Under the pieces are notes generated by a model. It was not told where the DNA came from and did not search any database. It saw only the letters and a program-made list of their open reading frames with translations. The position numbers and the translations under genes were made by a program. Shown one piece after another: positions 50,281-57,947 of a stretch of 64,000 bases of DNA (the stretch's first letter is position 1; each line of letters starts with the position of its first letter). The stretch is from Candidatus Delongbacteria bacterium (GTDB taxonomy: Bacteria > CAIWAD01): contig JBAYTZ010000017.1 of assembly GCA_041675285.1 (NCBI GenBank), forward strand, positions 19,487 through 83,486, given 5' to 3'.

Positions 50281-50765
50281 CAGAAGGCCTCCAGTTCCTC
50301 TGAGAGGCGGTCCAGGCGGGTGCGCAGCTCATCGGCCCCGTCGACCACCTCCGATTCTTCTGCCGCGGGCAGCAACTGGCTCACCCGCTCCAGGCGCACC
50401 TGCAACTCGTGCCGCGGACTCTCGAAGAGTTCCGGCAGCTCCAGCCCGGCGGCCCAGTCCTGGATGGGCGCGGGGCTGCCCGCCACCAATGGGCCGGACC
50501 CGCCGCCCGGCCAGAGGTGTAGAGCGGCCACCAACAGCAGGGCGGCGGCCACCCCGGACAGACCGGCCAAGCGCCGGCGCCAGTCCACGCGCACCACGCG
50601 CGCCTCCAATAGTCCCTCAGCACGTAGGCGGGCCAGCGTGCGTTCCGTCAGCCCCGCGGGCAGGCTGGACTCGGGCAGGCGCTCCCAGGCCGCGTCCAGT
50701 TCGGCGAAGTCCCGCTCCACGACGTCCTGCAGGATCTCGCGGGCAAGCGGTTCAGGGCAACTCAT
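50280..50765 (-). CDS. Putative membrane-anchored anti-sigma factor
   Basis: The 161-residue product has a cytoplasmic N-terminal part of about 65 residues (EPLAREILQDVVERDFAELD), one membrane helix (about 67-87, LAGLSGVAAALLLVAALHLW) and a periplasmic helical C-terminal part. This topology and its overlap with the sigma gene by 14 nt (ATG 50765, AAGGAG at 7 nt) fit an anti-sigma factor. No zinc-binding ZAS motif (HxxxCxxC) is visible, so the identification rests on topology and context. Confidence 0.65.
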   Translation of the reverse strand: MSCPEPLAREILQDVVERDFAELDAAWERLPESSLPAGLTERTLARLRAEGLLEARVVRVDWRRRLAGLSGVAAALLLVAALHLWPGGGSGPLVAGSPAPIQDWAAGLELPELFESPRHELQVRLERVSQLLPAAEESEVVDGADELRTRLDRLSEELEAF

Positions 50766-51321
50766 GGCCACGCTCCTTGAAGTAACGCCGGATGCTCTTC
50801 ACTGCGCGGTGCATGCGCGGCAGCACCGTGCCCAGGGGCGCGTCCTGGGCTGCGGCAATCTCCTGGAAACTCAGTTCCGCCTCCAACCGCAGCAGCACCA
50901 CCTGACGCTGGACATCGGGCAGCGCGTCGATGGCCCGGCGCAGGGTCTCGCCCCGCTGGCGCTCCGCCAGGCGCCATTCCGGGCAGCTGTCCAGACCGGC
51001 GGGCAGGGTCTCCAGCAGCGGCTCGTCGTCCTGTTCCTCCACGTGCCGGGAGCGCTGGCGGCCGCGCAGGCGGGCGTGGTCGATGGCCAGCCGCGAGGCC
51101 ACCGTGAACAGCAGGGCCTTGAACTGCTGGCGCTCTTCGTAGCGCGGCAGGGCGCCCAGCACCCGCACCCAGGTGTCCTGGAACAAGTCCTCGGCGTCCG
51201 CCGGTCGACCCGTGTACTTCAGCAGATACCCGTACAAGGGGCCGCGCCAGCGCTCCACCAGCCGGGTCATGGCCCAGGTGCCTCCGTCGCGCCAGGCTTG
51301 GATGAGTTCGGCGTCGGTCAT
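50752..51321 (-). CDS. ECF-family RNA polymerase sigma factor
   Basis: The 189-residue product has region 2 (LYGYLLKYTGRPADAEDLFQDTWVRVL, then LFTVASRLAIDHAR) and region 4 (LPDVQRQVVLLRLEAELSFQEIAAAQDAPLGTVLPRMHRAV), the ECF sigma-70 layout without region 3. It probably directs transcription of an envelope-stress regulon and is held by the next gene's product. ATG 51321 follows AGGTG closely. It lies 30 nt after the epimerase gene, so it is embedded in a housekeeping operon. Confidence 0.92.
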   Translation of the reverse strand: MTDAELIQAWRDGGTWAMTRLVERWRGPLYGYLLKYTGRPADAEDLFQDTWVRVLGALPRYEERQQFKALLFTVASRLAIDHARLRGRQRSRHVEEQDDEPLLETLPAGLDSCPEWRLAERQRGETLRRAIDALPDVQRQVVLLRLEAELSFQEIAAAQDAPLGTVLPRMHRAVKSIRRYFKERGHELP

Positions 51322-51351
51322 CACCTGTCCTGGAACGGATCGCGGGCGGGT

Positions 51352-52386
51352 TTATTGCGCGGAGGTCGCCGCATGGGCCGCCAGATAGGCCCGGGCCGTG
51401 CGCTGGATGGCCGCCCGGGCCTCCAGCGGGGGAGTCCAGCCGGCGGCGCGCAGCGGACTGATGTCGGAGTAATACCCGCTGGTGCCGAAGCCCCGGGCGA
51501 TCTCCCGGCTGAAGGGAAAGGCCCGGCCCCGGGTGCGCAGTCCGTCCCCCACGATGCCCAGACCGGCCAGCAGGCACCAGGGCAAGGGCAGGATCAGCGG
51601 CCGCCGGCCATAGACCTCCACGATCCACTCCTGCAGTTGGCGCATGCTGGGGCAGGGATCGTCGCGCAGCATCCAGGTGTCGGCCACAGGGGGTCCGCTC
51701 GGCTGGATGGCAGGAGGAGGAGGCGCGCCGGCCAGCGCGCGCCGGGCCAGGAAGAGCTGGGCATCCACCAGGTTCTCCCGGGCCATCACGTTGAAAAAGT
51801 GGTGCCCGCCCCCCCGGCGGAAGAACAGCGGTCCCTGCAGCAGGCGGAAGACCTTGGAGGCCGAGCTGTGGCGATTGGCCCCCGGGCCGTAGATCACGGG
51901 CGGGCGCAGCACCTGCACGCGCAGGCCGGTCAGGGTGGCCAGCTGCCCCTCGGCCCGGGCCTTGCTCTCGCCGTAGACGGAGGCCGGCCGGAAGGGGCTC
52001 TCCGCGCGCAGCGGCTGTCCGGCCGAGCCCGTGGGCCCACAGGCGGAGACGGAGCTGATGAACTGGAACAGCGCGGCGCCCGCCTCCCGGGCGGCCCGGG
52101 CCAGCACCAGGACGGATTCGGTGTTGCAGCGCAGGTAGGTTTCGCGGTCGGCCTCGGCGTTGCCCAGCAGGGCCGCGCAGTGGATCAGCACGTCGCCGGG
52201 CAGCAGGCCCGCCGGGGCCTGGGGAGCCTCCAGGTCGAAGGCCGCCACCGCCACGCCGGCGGGCAGCGCGCGCCGCAGCCGCTCCGGGTCGCGCCCCAGG
52301 GCCAGGACGGACTCGCCCTCCCGCAGCAGTCTCTCCAGCAGGGCGCTGCCCAGAAAGCCCGTGGCGCCGGTCAGCACGAAGCGCAT
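51352..52386 (-). CDS. NAD-dependent epimerase/dehydratase (extended SDR)
   Basis: The 344-residue product has the Rossmann motif TGATGFLG (6-13) and the active-site YGESK (Tyr138, Lys142) with a Ser in FISSVSACG. These define extended short-chain dehydrogenases acting on nucleotide sugars or sterol-like substrates. The substrate is not predictable from sequence. ATG 52386 follows GAGGGAGGA. It is 50 nt downstream of pepP, in the same direction. Confidence 0.88.
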   Translation of the reverse strand: MRFVLTGATGFLGSALLERLLREGESVLALGRDPERLRRALPAGVAVAAFDLEAPQAPAGLLPGDVLIHCAALLGNAEADRETYLRCNTESVLVLARAAREAGAALFQFISSVSACGPTGSAGQPLRAESPFRPASVYGESKARAEGQLATLTGLRVQVLRPPVIYGPGANRHSSASKVFRLLQGPLFFRRGGGHHFFNVMARENLVDAQLFLARRALAGAPPPPAIQPSGPPVADTWMLRDDPCPSMRQLQEWIVEVYGRRPLILPLPWCLLAGLGIVGDGLRTRGRAFPFSREIARGFGTSGYYSDISPLRAAGWTPPLEARAAIQRTARAYLAAHAATSAQ

Positions 52387-52436
52387 GTTCCTCCCTCGCG
52401 GCCGGACTCCGGCGACTGGTGAACGGCCCGCCGCCC

Positions 52437-53759
52437 CTACTTCAACCCGGGCAGGGCCTTCAGGTACTTGGGCCGGGACTGCATGGCGGCCTCGATCTCG
52501 CGCGGGTCGCGGGGAATGCCCTCGGTCAGCACCCGGCGGCCGCCAGCCGTGATCAGCACGTCATCCTCGATGCGGATCCCGATCCCGCGGAAGCGCTCGG
52601 GCACCTTTTTGTCGTCGGCGGGCAGGTAGAGACCCGGCTCCACCGTGATCACCATGCCCTCCTCCAGCAGGCGCGGCCCGTGGTCCAGGGCGTAGTCGCC
52701 GGCGTCGTGCACGTCCAGGCCCAGCCAGTGCGAGGTGCCGTGGGGGAACCAGCGCTTGTGCGCCTGCTTCTTGAGATTCGTCTCCAGCCGGCCCTTGAGC
52801 AGGCCCAGCTGCAGCAGGCCCTCGGTGGTCTCGCGCACGGCGGCGGCGTGCACGTCGTCCACGGGCACGCCCGGGGCGGCGGCGGCCACGGCGGCCTGAT
52901 GGGCCTTGAGCACGAGGCGGTAGAGCAGCTCCTGGTCCTTGCTGAAGCGGCCGTTGACCGGAATGGTGCGGGTGACGTCGGCCGCGTAGTAGTCCAGCTC
53001 CGCGCCCGCGTCGAAGAGCACGAGCTGGCCGTCCTGCAAGGTGTCGCGGCAACTGACGTAGTGCAGCGTGCAGGCGTTGGCGCCCGCGGCCACGATGGTC
53101 TCGAAGGCCCAGTCGCCGCCCAGCACGCCGTAAATGTAGGGGAACACGGCCCGCAGTTGGTACTCGGCCACGCCCGGGCGGGTGTGGCGGAAGACCTCGC
53201 GGAAGGCCTCGCCCGTGATCCGCGAGGCGTGCTCCATCCGCGCCAGCTCCGGCGGGGTCTTGCGCAGGCGCAGCTCGGCCAGCACGCGCTTCACGTCGCG
53301 CACTTCCTCGGGCAGCGCGCCCGGCTGCTTGCGACGCCGCACCAGGCGGTTCAGCGCGCCCAGCACCTGGACCTGCAATGCGCCGCCGTCCAGCGGCAGG
53401 AAGAGGCGGGTGTGGCCCTTGAGCAGGTCGTCCAGGCGGGTGGGAAACTCGGCCAGGGGATGGGCCTCCTGGGCGCCCAGTTCCCGCCGGGCACCCTCCG
53501 GCCCCAGCCGCCGGCCGCTCCACATCTCCAACTGGGGATCCCGCGGGCGCACGAAGAGCAGGAAGCGCCGCTCGCGACCGCGCTTCCAGAGCACGGCCAC
53601 GGCGTCGGGCTCGTCCAGGCCCGTCAGCTGCCAGAAGGCGCTCTCCGGCCGGTAGCGGTACTCCGTGTCGTGGTTGCGCAGGACCTCCCCGGGAGCGGCC
53701 AGCAGGGCGACGCCGTCGCCCATGGCCTCGAAGAAGCGGGCCCGGAACTCTGCGTGCAT
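52437..53759 (-). CDS. pepP: Xaa-Pro aminopeptidase
   Basis: The 440-residue product has an N-terminal creatinase-like domain (RYRPESAFWQLTGLDEPDAV) and a pita-bread catalytic domain. The metal ligands sit in VLFDAGAELDYYAADVTR (two Asp), HGTSHWLGLDVHD (His), TVEPGLY (Glu) and RIEDDV (Glu). It releases N-terminal residues preceding proline. AAGGAG is 6 nt before the ATG at 53759. It begins 11 nt after the trmB stop. Confidence 0.93.
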   Translation of the reverse strand: MHAEFRARFFEAMGDGVALLAAPGEVLRNHDTEYRYRPESAFWQLTGLDEPDAVAVLWKRGRERRFLLFVRPRDPQLEMWSGRRLGPEGARRELGAQEAHPLAEFPTRLDDLLKGHTRLFLPLDGGALQVQVLGALNRLVRRRKQPGALPEEVRDVKRVLAELRLRKTPPELARMEHASRITGEAFREVFRHTRPGVAEYQLRAVFPYIYGVLGGDWAFETIVAAGANACTLHYVSCRDTLQDGQLVLFDAGAELDYYAADVTRTIPVNGRFSKDQELLYRLVLKAHQAAVAAAAPGVPVDDVHAAAVRETTEGLLQLGLLKGRLETNLKKQAHKRWFPHGTSHWLGLDVHDAGDYALDHGPRLLEEGMVITVEPGLYLPADDKKVPERFRGIGIRIEDDVLITAGGRRVLTEGIPRDPREIEAAMQSRPKYLKALPGLK

Positions 53760-53770
53760 GGGATCTCCTT

Positions 53771-54454
53771 TCAGCAACCGGCGCGGATTTCCAGAATCCC
53801 CGACCCGGTCTTGACCAGCCGCGCGTGATGGATGGTGGCGCCCGCGGCCCGGTAGCGGCGCTCGTACTCGGTCTGAAAGATGGTGAACTCGTGGCCGCCG
53901 GCGTGGTAGTCGCAGCCGTGCTCCTCCACCCGCAGGCGCGGCGGCAGGCTGGCCAGCAACTCCTCATAACAGGCGGCCTGATCGCTGCGGAACCAGAGCT
54001 CACCGCCCACGGGCAGCAAACCCTGGTAGAGCCGCAGGAAGGCCGTGTTGAACAGGCGCCGGCCGCGGTACATGTACGCCGGCCAGGGATCGGGGAAATT
54101 GAGGTAGATCCGCTGCACCTCGCCCGGCAGGAAGAGCTGGGGCAGGATCTCCACGGCCGCGTTGAGCACGACGAAGGGCCGGCGGGCCCGGCGGCGAATC
54201 TTCTCCAGCGCCGTCACACAGCGGTCGGGCTTGATCTCCACGCCCACATAACTGACGGGCTCGTCCCGAGCCGCCAACTCCGCCAGGAAGCGGCCGCGAC
54301 CCATGCCCACCTCCAGGTGCAGGGGCGCCGCCTCGCCGAAGGACTCGGCCCAGCGGCCCCGGCGCTGCCGCATCTCGCCGCTGTCCGTGAGGATCTCGCC
54401 GGGGTGGTCGTACACGGCGCGTTTCAGGCTGCCCTTGACTCGACTGCGCCCCAC
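53771..54454 (-). CDS. trmB: tRNA (guanine-N7-)-methyltransferase
   Basis: The 227-residue product carries LHLEVGMGRGRFLAELA (SAM-binding motif I), YVGVEIKPDRC, NAAVEILPQLF and LNFPDPWP, the TrmB hallmark. It makes m7G46 in tRNA. The GTG at 54454 with GGAG at 5 nt is chosen; a longer form from a TTG at 54508 lacks a ribosome-binding site. It is the first gene of the seven-gene minus-strand run down to 48598. Confidence 0.92.
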   Translation of the reverse strand: MGRSRVKGSLKRAVYDHPGEILTDSGEMRQRRGRWAESFGEAAPLHLEVGMGRGRFLAELAARDEPVSYVGVEIKPDRCVTALEKIRRRARRPFVVLNAAVEILPQLFLPGEVQRIYLNFPDPWPAYMYRGRRLFNTAFLRLYQGLLPVGGELWFRSDQAACYEELLASLPPRLRVEEHGCDYHAGGHEFTIFQTEYERRYRAAGATIHHARLVKTGSGILEIRAGC

Positions 54455-54586
54455 GACCTCTCCCGCTTGATTCGCTCCCGGCTCACCCCGACGCTTCGAA
54501 ACTACCAATTCGACCCAGCCGTGAAAACGCCCGCCCCGCCGCCGGAGTCCTGCCGGGGCGCTCGCACGCCTATCCTACATTCCGGC

Positions 54587-56368
54587 ATGGATCTGCGACA
54601 CCGACTTCTGCCCCGACTCACCCGGCTCCGGTCCTGGCTGCGCACCCAGGAGCACTCCGAGTACGGCCTGACCCTGTTCTACAGCGTGATCATCGGCCTG
54701 GGGGCGGGCCTGCTGGGCGCCTTCTTCCACCGGCTGATGTGGGGCTTCCAGTACCTCTTCTTCCACACCAGCGAGAGCGGGTTCGCCGCCCTGCCCTGGG
54801 GCGTGCTGCTGCTGGTGCCTGTGCTGGGCGGTGTGTTGCAGGCCCTGCTGGCGCACTTTTTCCCCGAAGTCGCCGCGCGCAAGGGCGTGGTGGAGGTGAT
54901 GAAGTCGCTCAAGCAGCGCGACGGCCTGATCGAGCCCCGCACGACGCTGTTCCACTTCTTCGCACCGGCGCTCAACATCGGCACGGGCGGCAGCGTGGGG
55001 CCGGAAGGCCCGGCCGTCCAGTTCGGCGCGGGCGTGGCCTCGTGGATGGGACAGTTCTTCCACGTCTCACCGGCCCGGATGAAAGTGATGGTCGCCGCCG
55101 GCGCAGGCGCGGCCATCAGCGCCATGTTCAACGCGCCACTGGGCGGGGTCTTCTTCACGCTGGAGATCATCCTGCTCAACGACCTGAAGGACGTGACCTT
55201 CGGCGTGCTGATCATGGCCTCGGTGGTGGCCAACGTGGTCAGCCACACCCTGACGGGCCAGCACCAGGTTTTCCTGATCCCGGCCTTCCAGGTGCCCGGC
55301 GCGGCCGGACTGCCCTGGTTCCTGCTGCTGGGCGTGGCGGGCGGACTGGTCTCCGTGGGGTTCAGCCGCTGGTCGGGCCTGCTGGCCAAGCTGGTCTGGG
55401 GCCGCCTGCGCTCCTGGCCGCGCTGGATCTTCCCGCCCCTCTCCGGGCTGGTGCTGGGGCTGGTGGCCATGCGCCTGCCCCAGGTGCTGGGCGTTGGGTA
55501 TCACGGCATCAACCAACTGCTGGCCGGCGAGATTCCCCTCCTGCTGGCGCTGGGCCTGCTGGCCCTGAAAGTCCTGCTCACCGCACTCAACATCGAACTG
55601 GGTGGCTTCGGCGGCATCATCGCCCCCAGCCTGTTCATGGGCGCCATGCTGGGCGGCGCGCTGGGTCTGGTCATGGTCCAGCTGCAGATCAGCAGCAGTC
55701 CGGTGATCTTCATCCTGGCGGGCATGGGCACGGTGCTGGCCGGCATCAACGGCATCCCGCTGACGGCTCTCTTGCTGCTGATCGAGATGACCAACAATTA
55801 CGACATGACCCTGCCGCTGATGATCAGCGTCGCCGCCAGCACGCTGGTGATCCAGCTGCTGGTGGGCGATCGCTCGCTCTACCTCTACAAACTGCGCAAG
55901 GCCAATCTGCTGGAAGAGAACGATCCGGCCCAGGAACTCAACGAGCGCCGGACGGACGAGCTGCTGGACCCGCGGCGGCCCCAGGTGCCGGCGGCCCACT
56001 CGCTGGAGGAGATCCTGCCGGCCTTCACGGAGCACGACCTGAAGGATCTGGTGGCCGTGGACGAGCAGGGCCGGGTGGTGGGCATGGTGAACTTCGCCGA
56101 CCTGCGCTTCATCATCGGCCAGGAGCGCGCGCTCTCGATCATCCGCACACGGGAGGTGGCGGAGCCCACCCCGCGGATCACGCCCGCCACCTCGCTGGGG
56201 GATCTGAAGGAGGCTTTCGACCAGGTGGGTTTCGACTATCTGCCCGTCCTGGACGACGAGGGCCGCCTGCTCGGCATCGTCTGTCGGACGGCGCTGAACC
56301 AGAGCCTGAATCGCGTGTTGCGAAATCGCCAGCTGCTGCGACAGCAGAACCGCTGGGTGTTCAAATAG
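54587..56368 (+). CDS. ClC-type chloride channel/antiporter with CBS domain pair
   Basis: The 593-residue product has the ClC core of about ten membrane spans with GTGGSVGPEGP (gating Glu140, as in E. coli ClC Glu148), FNAPLGGVFFTLE, GGFGGIIAPSLFMGAMLG and GINGIPLTALLLLIE, then two cytoplasmic CBS domains (about 435-593; DLKDLVAVDEQGRVVGMV, DYLPVLDDEGRLLGIV). Retention of the gating Glu favours a chloride/proton antiporter. The ATG at 54587 is in a divergent arrangement with trmB, with a weak ribosome-binding site. CBS domains suggest nucleotide control. Confidence 0.92.
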   Translation: MDLRHRLLPRLTRLRSWLRTQEHSEYGLTLFYSVIIGLGAGLLGAFFHRLMWGFQYLFFHTSESGFAALPWGVLLLVPVLGGVLQALLAHFFPEVAARKGVVEVMKSLKQRDGLIEPRTTLFHFFAPALNIGTGGSVGPEGPAVQFGAGVASWMGQFFHVSPARMKVMVAAGAGAAISAMFNAPLGGVFFTLEIILLNDLKDVTFGVLIMASVVANVVSHTLTGQHQVFLIPAFQVPGAAGLPWFLLLGVAGGLVSVGFSRWSGLLAKLVWGRLRSWPRWIFPPLSGLVLGLVAMRLPQVLGVGYHGINQLLAGEIPLLLALGLLALKVLLTALNIELGGFGGIIAPSLFMGAMLGGALGLVMVQLQISSSPVIFILAGMGTVLAGINGIPLTALLLLIEMTNNYDMTLPLMISVAASTLVIQLLVGDRSLYLYKLRKANLLEENDPAQELNERRTDELLDPRRPQVPAAHSLEEILPAFTEHDLKDLVAVDEQGRVVGMVNFADLRFIIGQERALSIIRTREVAEPTPRITPATSLGDLKEAFDQVGFDYLPVLDDEGRLLGIVCRTALNQSLNRVLRNRQLLRQQNRWVFK

Positions 56369-56405
56369 CGCCCGGCCAGCCACAGGAATTGCCGAGGGAG
56401 AGACA

Positions 56406-56453
56406 ATGGAGCATCATGTACTGGTCCGACCCGGCGGGTCGAGGGAGAGCTAA
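56406..56453 (+). CDS. 15-codon upstream frame repeating the thioesterase N-terminus
   Basis: ATG 56406 to TAA 56451-56453 encodes MEHHVLVRPGGSRES. Its first nine residues equal those of the thioesterase, which starts at the overlapping TAATG. Codons 2-7 all differ from the thioesterase copy only at the third base, with no amino-acid change. Each copy has its own GAGGGAGAG site 4 nt before the ATG. It may be a translated leader peptide or a duplicated gene start under coding constraint. Confidence 0.55.
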   Translation: MEHHVLVRPGGSRES

Positions 56454-56842
56454 TGGAACACCACGTCCTCGTTCGACCCGAGCACCTCAACCAGTATGGC
56501 TTCCTGTTCGGCGGCTACCTGCTGATGTGGGTGGACGAGACCGCCTGGATCGCCGCCAGTCTGGACTACCCGGGCTGCCGCTTCGTCACAGTGGCCATGA
56601 ATCGGGTGGAGTTCCGCCACAACGTGCGGGCAGGCAGCCTGCTCAAGCTGGACATCCACCGCGTGCGGCGCGGCACCACGTCGGTGGACTACCAGGTGGA
56701 CGTGAGCCGGGCGGGCAGCGAGGGCGCGGCGCCCCACGGACAGAGCGGCGGCGCGGCCATCGGGGAGGCCATCTTCTCCACGACCGTGAGTTTTGTGCGG
56801 GTGGACGTCGATGGAAAGAAGTTGGCGCTGCCGGAGGCGTGA
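56453..56842 (+). CDS. Acyl-CoA thioesterase (hotdog fold)
   Basis: The 129-residue product resembles YciA/acyl-CoA hydrolases: VRPEHLNQYGFLFGGYLLMW with the helix Asp in WVDETAWIAA, VAMNRVEFRHNVRAGSLLK and ISTTVSFV-like C-terminal strand (IFSTTVSFVRVD). It should hydrolyse acyl-CoAs in the cytoplasm. GAGGGAGAG precedes the ATG, which overlaps the stop of the short upstream frame. It is 84 nt after the ClC gene. Confidence 0.85.
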   Translation: MEHHVLVRPEHLNQYGFLFGGYLLMWVDETAWIAASLDYPGCRFVTVAMNRVEFRHNVRAGSLLKLDIHRVRRGTTSVDYQVDVSRAGSEGAAPHGQSGGAAIGEAIFSTTVSFVRVDVDGKKLALPEA

Positions 56843-57089
56843 GGGGAGGTTCTGAATTTTGAACAGGCGCGCCCTCCCTCTTGCCCCCCGCCCGCCCCTA
56901 GAAGGGAGGTTCCGGGGGCGCCGCGGCCAAACGGAGAGCGCGAGAATCAGGTTCCCGGCATTCCGGCATTGAATCAGCATTGACTCGAAGTCCCGGCAAG
57001 TCAGCCGAACAACCGGTCGGCACTCGACATTCAACCGTACCCGATTGTCCAACCCTTCGACAGGCTGGACCCGGGGCAGGGAGGATCCC

Positions 57090-57269
57090 ATGTGGGGTAT
57101 CGTTTCCGTCGTCGCAGCGGTGGTGGTGGTCATCCTGCTGTTCGAAGCGCTGGACGTGGTGAAACATCTCAAGCAGCGCCTGGCGGGCCCGACCGCCAAG
57201 CCAGAGCTGGAGGCGCGGGTGACGGATCTCGAGCGCCGGGTGGCCGCCCTGGAGCGCCAGCGCGACTAG
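57090..57269 (+). CDS. Small single-span membrane protein with coiled-coil tail
   Basis: The 59-residue product has one membrane helix (MWGIVSVVAAVVVVILLFEAL) followed by a charged helix (LEARVTDLERRVAALERQRD) of heptad type, resembling phage-shock-like or envelope small proteins without a specific match. GGGAGG lies 5 nt before ATG 57090. Its stop overlaps that of the convergent gene on CTAG. Confidence 0.65.
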   Translation: MWGIVSVVAAVVVVILLFEALDVVKHLKQRLAGPTAKPELEARVTDLERRVAALERQRD

Positions 57270-57604
57270 TCCCGCCCGGGGTCGGTTGAGCGTGCGTCGC
57301 CGCCGAAGACTCCGCCCTGGCTGGCCTGCAGCTGGCGCTCTTGCCAGCGCGTGCCGAGCCGGTGATACAAGACCAGGGCCAGCGTGCTGCTGATGCCCGA
57401 GCCCGCCACCATCAGAAAGACCCCCAGGATGCCCAGCGCCGTGTTGCGGCTGGGCGCCGCCAGCACCAGGGTCACAGTGAACAGGAAGTAGGAGAGCGCG
57501 GTCCCCGTCAGAAACACGGCCAGGCCAACCAGCGCGAAGCGCAGCGGCGGACGGGGCGGAGCTGGGGGAAGGTTGGCCTCCAGCGGATCCAAATGCTCAG
57601 ACAT
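57266..57604 (-). CDS. Small two-span membrane protein
   Basis: The 112-residue product has a Pro-rich N-terminus (LEANLPPAPPRPPLRF) and two hydrophobic segments (about 24-47 and 56-80), then a polar tail. No family is recognised. Its start overlaps the end of the release-factor-like gene by 8 nt, so it belongs to the tricorn operon. Its TAG stop shares the CTAG tetranucleotide with the opposite gene. Confidence 0.7.
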   Translation of the reverse strand: MSEHLDPLEANLPPAPPRPPLRFALVGLAVFLTGTALSYFLFTVTLVLAAPSRNTALGILGVFLMVAGSGISSTLALVLYHRLGTRWQERQLQASQGGVFGGDARSTDPGRD

Positions 57605-57947
57605 CCTCGCCTCCCTTGTCCGGCGGCCGGCGCTGGCGTTTCAGGTCGCCCAGACGCCGCTTCTCCCCCAGAATCCGCTCCTGCACCCGGCGCAGGCGCT
57701 TGACGCGGGTTACCCGCGGCGTCACCACCCGGGCCGCCGCCTCCAGCTTGAGAGAAAGCCGCAACAGCGCCAGCTGCAGGTTCTGATGCTGGCTGCGGGT
57801 CTCGTCGCAGACCACGCGCAGCCCGCTGGGCAGGTGCAGCAGATCCACGCGGCTCTCGGTCACGTTGCGGTGCTGGCCGCCCGGCCCGGATCCCCGGGAA
57901 CGGCGCACCAGACACTCGCGCAGCAGCTGGTCCAAATCCAGGCTCAT
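57597..57947 (-). CDS. Release-factor-like GGQ protein (ArfB/RF-H-like)
   Basis: The 116-residue product has SGPGGQHRNVTESRV (GGQ at 23-25), the peptidyl-tRNA hydrolysis motif of class I release factors, and a basic C-terminal part (RVVTPRVTRVKRLRR, KRRLGDLKRQRR) like the ArfB tail that enters the mRNA channel of stalled ribosomes. It lacks codon-recognition domains. It is shorter than E. coli ArfB (140 residues), so ribosome rescue is likely but not certain. ATG 57947 overlaps the tricorn stop by 4 nt. Confidence 0.83.
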   Translation of the reverse strand: MSLDLDQLLRECLVRRSRGSGPGGQHRNVTESRVDLLHLPSGLRVVCDETRSQHQNLQLALLRLSLKLEAAARVVTPRVTRVKRLRRVQERILGEKRRLGDLKRQRRPPDKGGEDV

